Made by a program: the position numbers and the translations under genes. Below are positions 58,736-64,000 of a stretch of 64,000 bases of DNA, piece by piece. The notes beneath the pieces are model-generated. The model was not told the origin of the DNA and made no database searches. It worked only from the letters and a program-made list of their open reading frames with translations. How positions within the stretch are numbered: position 1 is the first letter of the stretch; each line of letters opens with the position of its first letter. Source of the stretch: Plectrocnemia conspersa (taxonomy: Eukaryota; Arthropoda; Insecta; Trichoptera; Polycentropodidae); NCBI GenBank assembly GCA_009617715.1, contig VTFK01000477.1, forward strand, positions 1 to 64,000, in the 5' to 3' direction.

Positions 58736-59160
58736 ACGCTTAGGCACTGTAGGATTTTCACTATTCAATTTTGCATGCTGTTCGATTATTACATTGTACG
58801 GAACTTTATGGCGCAGAGATTCAGGAGCACGCGAACGGAAAATACATAATACAATGTTTGATTTTGCACAGGGTAAATATTAAATATACACACGTATGAC
58901 ATTAGCATAATAATGTCGTTCGCCGATTTGCATGCATTTGGCACGGCCGAACACAGTTATAAACGAAAACTCCAAATGCACAAGTCGTGTCGTATGCCAG
59001 AAAATTGTGAAAAACGCCGCAAACGCAACAGATGCATTATGCAAACTGTATTTTCCGTATCTCTCCTCTTACGTTTACGTTAACGGCGCGCGTTCATTCC
59101 GTGCGATTAACCCGAAACAATTTTCCCGTAAATCTTCAACGAGATAGTGACTAATTTGTT
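58736..59160. other. GC-richer island plus short repeat words
   Basis: 58736-58880 carries words shared with 28857 (gcttag.c.ct.taggattt) and with family C (ttttgcacagggtaaa). 58915-59150 is CpG-richer (tcgttcgccgatttgcatgc with an ATTTGCAT octamer near 58927; gttaacggcgcgcgttc). The 71-codon frame at 58932-59147 has no domain. Confidence 0.35.
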
Positions 59161-59934
59161 TTGAGGGAGAAAATAAAAATAAATCGCGTTATATAATATT
59201 TCATACCGTTGTATATATAATAATAATGCTATAATGCTTAAGAAAATAATGTTTACTGATATTAAAATAATTTATGATTTAGTTTTAGTTCAAATTTTTT
59301 AACTAACAATAAAAGTAGAAGTTAAACGTAATTAGATATATAATATTAAATGTATACTACGGTTTTTAAAATTGGTCTAACTAAAAACTCTAGAACAGAA
59401 TATTTCAGTGATTTTTTAAATAGATTTAGTTCCAGGTTTTCAAAAACAAAATGTTTTTAATATTTCGTATGTATTCGCATATCATTAACTGATCTAAAGA
59501 TCTAAGATCTAAATAGCTACAAAACATAGTTCATCAACAAGCAATTACTAGTCCATGAAATCTAATTTTCGATTTAAAAGATGATACCAAATACAGCATG
59601 CTTGTTGCGACTATTTATATTAAATATAGAATATATATGACTATACGTATTAAATTGTACAACAACATATATATTTACCTTGAATTATTATATTTATTTC
59701 GAGTGCGGATGATCCGTGCTTGAAATGTTTATTTTTTTATTTTATTTTTCAAAGGAAAATGCGTGTCTGTTAAGGAGACTACAATAAAACATCATCCTAT
59801 TGATTATTATAACCAAAAAGGAGCATGGATGCATAGAGTTATTCGAAGATTGCTTCAATTTCAAATGGATTCCTGTAGTGAGACATTTTTTTTAAATGAA
59901 AGCAGTACTGTAAATAAATAACGCTCCTACTCAG
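59161..59934. other. AT-rich non-coding DNA, no feature seen
   Basis: No gene or recognised repeat. Confidence 0.45.
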
Positions 59935-60440
59935 GCCTGCCCAGAGGGGGGAGAGGGGAAAAATTCCCGGGCCCGTTCTCCTTGAGGGGCCTGACACTGG
60001 AAAAAATCATAGCAAAAATATCTACACAAAAAAAGTAAAAATCGACTTCAAATAATAAATATGAACTAAACTACAGTTGTTTCAAATGTATGTACTGATG
60101 TATTACAGGTTTAAGTTCCTTTAGCCCTTTGTATACATACAATAAATAAAAGGAGCGAAACGATTACAATTATCGCTTCACGCGCCTTTAATTACCAATT
60201 GGTCTTTTGCATTTCAATACAGGACAGTCTCACAATCACAAGGACAGTCGCTCAACAATGCTTCTCTCATTTCAGTCTGGAGCTTTGGGACACTCAAAAA
60301 ATGCCGGAATATGAACTCAAGTTCTTTGAATAAAACATCTAGTCAGGAAAGAATAAGGCAATTCGTAGTGATTGCCTAATGATTATATAGGAAGAAAAAA
60401 AGATTTATAAAATTTCTCAACCATAGTTAATGCTCTTCAT
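59935..60440 (+). mobile_element. Possible hAT element remnant
   Basis: caggcctgcccagagggggg at about 59935, with gggaaaaattcccgggcccg after it, resembles the left end of some hAT elements. At 60266-60362 the plus strand reads SFGTLKKCRNMNSSSLNKTS, then SQERIRQFVVIA. This is similar to the SFS.LK.IK..LRS.....RL..L..I C-terminal pattern of hAT transposases. No right terminal repeat or TSD was found. Confidence 0.4.
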
Positions 60441-60689
60441 AGGTGTCAAAATAAGTGAAGGGCATCAATCTTAGTTATGAAAACAACAATGATTTTTTTT
60501 TACTAAAAAGTAATGTGATAAGTTGATAATAATATATATGTATAATGCAATGCATTTTCGATGGACACAATGAGGCGCCACACACATTTGTAAATCACAC
60601 TGGCTATATATGAAAGTCTCGGCCGAGCAAACAAAGACGAAAAAGTATAAAAGTATAAAAAACCACACACAATTCACCTTCGACCGGTG

Positions 60690-61020
60690 AATAATTCACA
60701 GTTCAATTGGCCCCGGCCATCAAATGCATAGCAAAGTGGAAGTGCACATCGAGCACTTCCCACGAATGACGATTACAATATTCGCCTATACAATATACCG
60801 TTATAAATTATTAAAGCGCCCAACCGAGTACACTCTTTTGAACTTTGTACACACGACGAGTGTAAAGTTCACGTGAAACTTTCGCTCGCGTGACCGGCGC
60901 GATGCGTTGAATATTTAAAACTTTGCAATGCGAATCGGCCGATGCACGTGCTGGTCCTGATGCGAATTGATATTACCCGAAAATTTATAAAGATAAATAT
61001 TTCGTAATCGTCTGCAATAA
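60690..61020. other. GC-richer island, possible conserved non-coding element
   Basis: Contains ctttcgctcgcgtgaccggc, gcgatgcgttgaat and gaatcggccgatgcacgtgc. No coding frame. The minus frame at 60471-60677 lies just outside and has no motif. Confidence 0.35.
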
Positions 61021-61700
61021 TTATGATATATATACTCATGGAAGACATATAAAGACCCCCAATGTAGTAAATGATAATTTGACGAAAATAATGAAATTTA
61101 TTCTAAATTGCTAAAAACTGTTTTATTTATATTAAGTATTATGTAACTAAAAATATGCTATCTAAAGCGGTGTATGCATGTTCTAAATAAACCTATTATT
61201 ATTTTTTTATAGTGAAATATTTTTTTATTAATTTAGGAAAATGTTCAAATATATTTTTTTTCTATTAAACAAAGAACATAAATAATTTAACTAAAGTTTT
61301 CCGGTCAAAATAAAAATTGCTAAAATAATATATTCATCTGTTTCTAATCAATTCAATCATCATCTCCAGCAAAAAAAAACTATATTTGTTATAATTTATA
61401 AAAATACATGATAATTCGCACTACCTTTGTGTCAAATTGTGATAAAAAATAGTTCGTTTGAAAAAAATGTGACCAACCAAAAATTTGTTAGCTGAAGGTT
61501 TAATTGAATAAAATACAAAAAATAGATAAATGTGTAATTCATTTAAAAAGCAGTACACAAGTAAATAAATGTATCTCAAATTCTCAAATTTAAGATACAT
61601 TTTATAATATGTACCTCAAACTAAAACATTTGTTGGAACAACAAAAAATATGGAAGAAAACCGGTAAATAATCTAATGTGGATTAATAAAATACTAAGGT
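61021..61700. other. AT-rich non-coding DNA, no feature seen
   Basis: No gene or recognised repeat. Confidence 0.45.
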
Positions 61701-61734
61701 GGCGATTAGACCCAGATTAAGCCGCTGTAATAGT

Positions 61735-61855
61735 ATTTTTATTGAAATTTAAAGTTACATGGTGATTTATAAATGAACGGGGCGCGGACCCGCACCGGCG
61801 TGCGAGCCCGTCAGGTCGCCAAGCGCAGAATGCCCGTTACGCCAGTGTTACTTAA
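61735..61855 (-). mobile_element. tRNA-like SINE head (second family)
   Basis: The minus strand reads cactggcgtaacgggcattc, then a GC-rich arm and ggtgcgggtccgcgcccc. tggcgtaacggg fits the pol III A-box (TRGCNNARYNGG). ggtgcgggtccgcgcc is a weaker B-box match at the right distance. Downstream on that strand (toward 61690) an AATAAA-containing body follows. It differs from the SINE at 61978-62230. A decayed tRNA pseudogene is the alternative. Confidence 0.45.
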
Positions 61856-61977
61856 TAAATACGCCACTTAAAAAAAGTATAATAAATAAAATACTGCATT
61901 TTTTGGATGAATACATATAATATATTCTCTATATGCAGAAACAGCTCATTATAAAATAATTTTTAATATTATATACA

Positions 61978-62230
61978 TATATGTATATGACCTAGCCCGA
62001 TTTTAATTTATCATCACAACATTTATTCAAGAAATTATGAAAATCTAGGTAAGTCTAATCTGTGATGATCGATCGAAATTATAATTATATAATAGTAACT
62101 AATTCAAATCTCCAAGACAAAAGCAAAATTAAAGAAAACACTAAGGTTCATGTGGGATTCGAGCCTTGGTCTTTCAGCGATAGTTAGCAAAAGTCAGCCA
62201 CTTAAATTGTGCTAGTAATTATTAAGGTTA
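61978..62230 (-). mobile_element. tRNA-derived SINE, copy 2
   Basis: On the minus strand: tagcaca..ttaagtggctga (A-box-like, near 62216-62192), ctaactatcgctgaaaga, and a ggctcgaatcccac B-box-like word (62165-62152). A body follows that contains cgatcgatcatcacagatta, ctagattttcataattt and ttgtgatgataaattaaaat. It aligns through head and body with copy 1 at 7105-7350, and its body matches 4770-4862. Confidence 0.7.
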
Positions 62231-63099
62231 AAATAACTGTGCATTCTAGCAAAAAATATTTTCATTAGTAAAATACAACACTGCAATAACAAAAATGATT
62301 TTCGCTTTAATTTATTTTAAAATTGTATATTTAGTTATTATTATCAGAAAATATTCTTTATATTTATTTACAGAAAATCGTAAAAATGATAAAATTGATT
62401 TTAACAAAAAAATATTTATGCCAGAAAATAATTTTACATTACTATGTTTAAGCCACTAGTTATATAAAATATTATGTAAATATTAAGCTATGGAATATGA
62501 AGATATTTGAAGGATATCTATTGTTTTAATTGACACGAACTAATATTTATATTAAAAGTACTTATATAAATTAATTTTATAGCAAAAAAATCTGTTCGAG
62601 CTTCGAGTAATTATAAATACAGGTATTATTAATATAATTTTATCAAATTCAGCAACATGATATATTTTTAATTTATTCTTAATTACTTATTACCATGTCA
62701 ATTGAATATCGTTTAAGACATATGTAATATGTACATTGCACGGTATTCATGCAAAAAATAAAATTTGTGCACACAGTGCAATAACAATTGATAAACGTTT
62801 AACAAACTATTGTTCTATTTTGTTTGTATACCTGTGTTTGTACGTGTGTATGAATTTTTTAAACTATACAGAACAATCAAAACGTAAAATGAAATACAAT
62901 CTAGAGGAATTGCAGTCAACAATTCACCTGAATTCTATGCATATCATGCATTTTAATGAGCGCATAATGAAACGCACAAGGCGGATAGATTGAAAAATCG
63001 TCCATTCTATGCATAACGCGATTCGACATCGAAATTACTTTATCAACAAACTAAACACACTATATTTTATATTATATCTACTCAAGCATAACTATAACA
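62231..63099. other. AT-rich non-coding DNA, no gene called
   Basis: An 85-codon frame at 62736-62993 has no recognised motif. Confidence 0.4.
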
Positions 63100-63786
63100 T
63101 AATCGCATCAACATCTGTCAACCCACTTTCCAACTTTTCCAACAACAATTTCACACAATTACGTAACAGCGTTAAAAGTTAGCAAAGTATTTTTTTTCAT
63201 CTTTGTCTTCCGCCCCCAAAAAGAAATTATACCGTCAATATTTTAACTTTCCGATTCCCATCCACTCATCCACCACCCACACCCGTGGAATGGAGAATTT
63301 TTCGTCGAATTCCCAGCAGGCGCACCGAACGGAATCGCCTTCCACGTCAAAGTGTTTTTAAAGCGAAATAATTCGATATACGATCCGAAGACATTCCACA
63401 TTCAGCTCGGCTACGAAGGTGCACGTTCGTCATCCCCACCGCACCTTCAAAACCCTTGGACACCCAGAAGTATTTTTATTATCATACTATATTAAATATA
63501 GCATAAATTTGAAATAAATGAGTCATCATATACACATAAACAAATTAGTGCCACATATTGCCTTTTAACTTATACTATTGCAATAAAACGTACATACAAT
63601 AAATAAATATAAAACCGAAGAATGGATGCTCTACTATTACTCTCGGTTCCGATGAATAATTTCTATATTCGATCCCAACTCAGACACTCTCGAGTGCACG
63701 TACGTCATCCCCATGGCACATTCAAAACCCATGGCCAGCCAGAACCAGCTCTCGTTCTTCTTTAGTTTATTTATTTTTTTATTCTG
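63100..63786. other. GC-richer block with a 52-bp direct repeat
   Basis: 63200-63475 and 63640-63750 are less AT-biased. 63418-63469 and 63693-63744 share tgcacgt.cgtcatcccca, then gcac.ttcaaaaccc.tgg and cca.gaa, offset by 275 bases. An AP-1-like tgagtca occurs near 63519. No coding frame was recognised. Confidence 0.5.
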
Positions 63787-64000
63787 AGCTCCACACATTA
63801 AATCTCAATGGAAAATATATAGGTCTGCCTTGGAGAGCAAGGGGTGTGACCGTTTGACAGGTCACTCGTTCAACGCGGAGACACGCAGTTGTAACGAAAG
63901 TGCGAAAACTCTTGCCAAAATTCAGCTGTCAACAAGACGTTCCGGAGCGAGCGTGAATTATGCGCCGGAGGAAATGAGAAAAAAGTGTGCTCAAAAGAGG
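63787..64000 (+). CDS. Candidate partial exon or chance open frame at the window edge
   Basis: After a TGA at 63784-63786, one plus-strand frame stays open for 71 codons to the window end. It includes CDRLTGHSFNAETRSCNESA and then NYAPEEMRKKCAQKR. Composition is balanced and CpG-rich, unlike the AT-rich flank. There is no Met near the start, so if real it is an internal or 5' exon continuing beyond 64000. No domain is recognised; promoter-proximal or 5'UTR sequence is equally likely. Confidence 0.2.

Noticed and set aside
1..64000. CRISPR arrays, bacterial operons, rRNA genes or phage genes
   Set aside because: No regularly spaced repeats, ribosome-binding-site-led gene strings or rRNA signatures were seen; all content is eukaryotic.

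Overview
The window looks like 64 kb of intergenic or intronic DNA from an arthropod, most likely an insect. It is strongly AT-rich, and no open frame is long or conserved enough to call as a host gene. Its recognisable content is eukaryotic transposon debris of the kinds common in insect genomes: jockey-type and RTE-type non-LTR retrotransposons, mariner, Tigger/pogo, hAT, a TTAA-flanked MITE and tRNA-derived SINEs. There are no bacterial operons, ribosome-binding sites, rRNA genes or CRISPR arrays. Species cannot be named from the sequence alone.

Layout. 0.5-3.2 kb: a 5'-truncated jockey-like LINE with poly(A) and an exact 12-bp target-site duplication (TSD). 4.7-7.4 kb: a partial and a fuller SINE. 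8.6-13.4 kb: LINE fragments in both orientations, a 238-bp TTAA MITE and two long (TA)n tracts. 13.5-17.3 kb: hairpins, a Tigger-like terminal remnant and short tandem and direct repeats. 18.6-21.6 kb: the densest transposon cluster, with a hAT deletion derivative nested inside a LINE fragment, a dead mariner, a foldback MITE with a perfect 46-bp inverted repeat, and a second hAT MITE. 21.6-34 kb: mostly AT-rich DNA with GC-richer islands and one possible LTR. 34.5-35.6 kb: a Tigger transposase pseudogene and another LINE fragment. 36-60 kb: more islands, copies of two unidentified dispersed repeat families (called B and C here), an RTE fragment, a second mariner fragment and a weak hAT remnant. 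61.7-62.3 kb: two tRNA-like SINE heads. 63-64 kb: a GC-richer block with a 52-bp direct repeat and a frame that stays open to the window edge.

How the parts relate. The mobile elements do not act together. Every protein-coding one is broken by stops, frameshifts or deletions. The layers can be ordered in time at one place, where the hAT lies inside a LINE fragment. About twenty visibly GC-richer islands, rich in CpG and in short homeodomain-, POU- or CRE-like words, recur every 2-4 kb. They lack coding signatures and are the best candidates for conserved regulatory DNA, but only cross-species alignment could show that. The most interesting undescribed material is the dispersed families B and C, the new-looking SINE family, and the 46-bp-arm foldback MITE with its 9-bp TSD.
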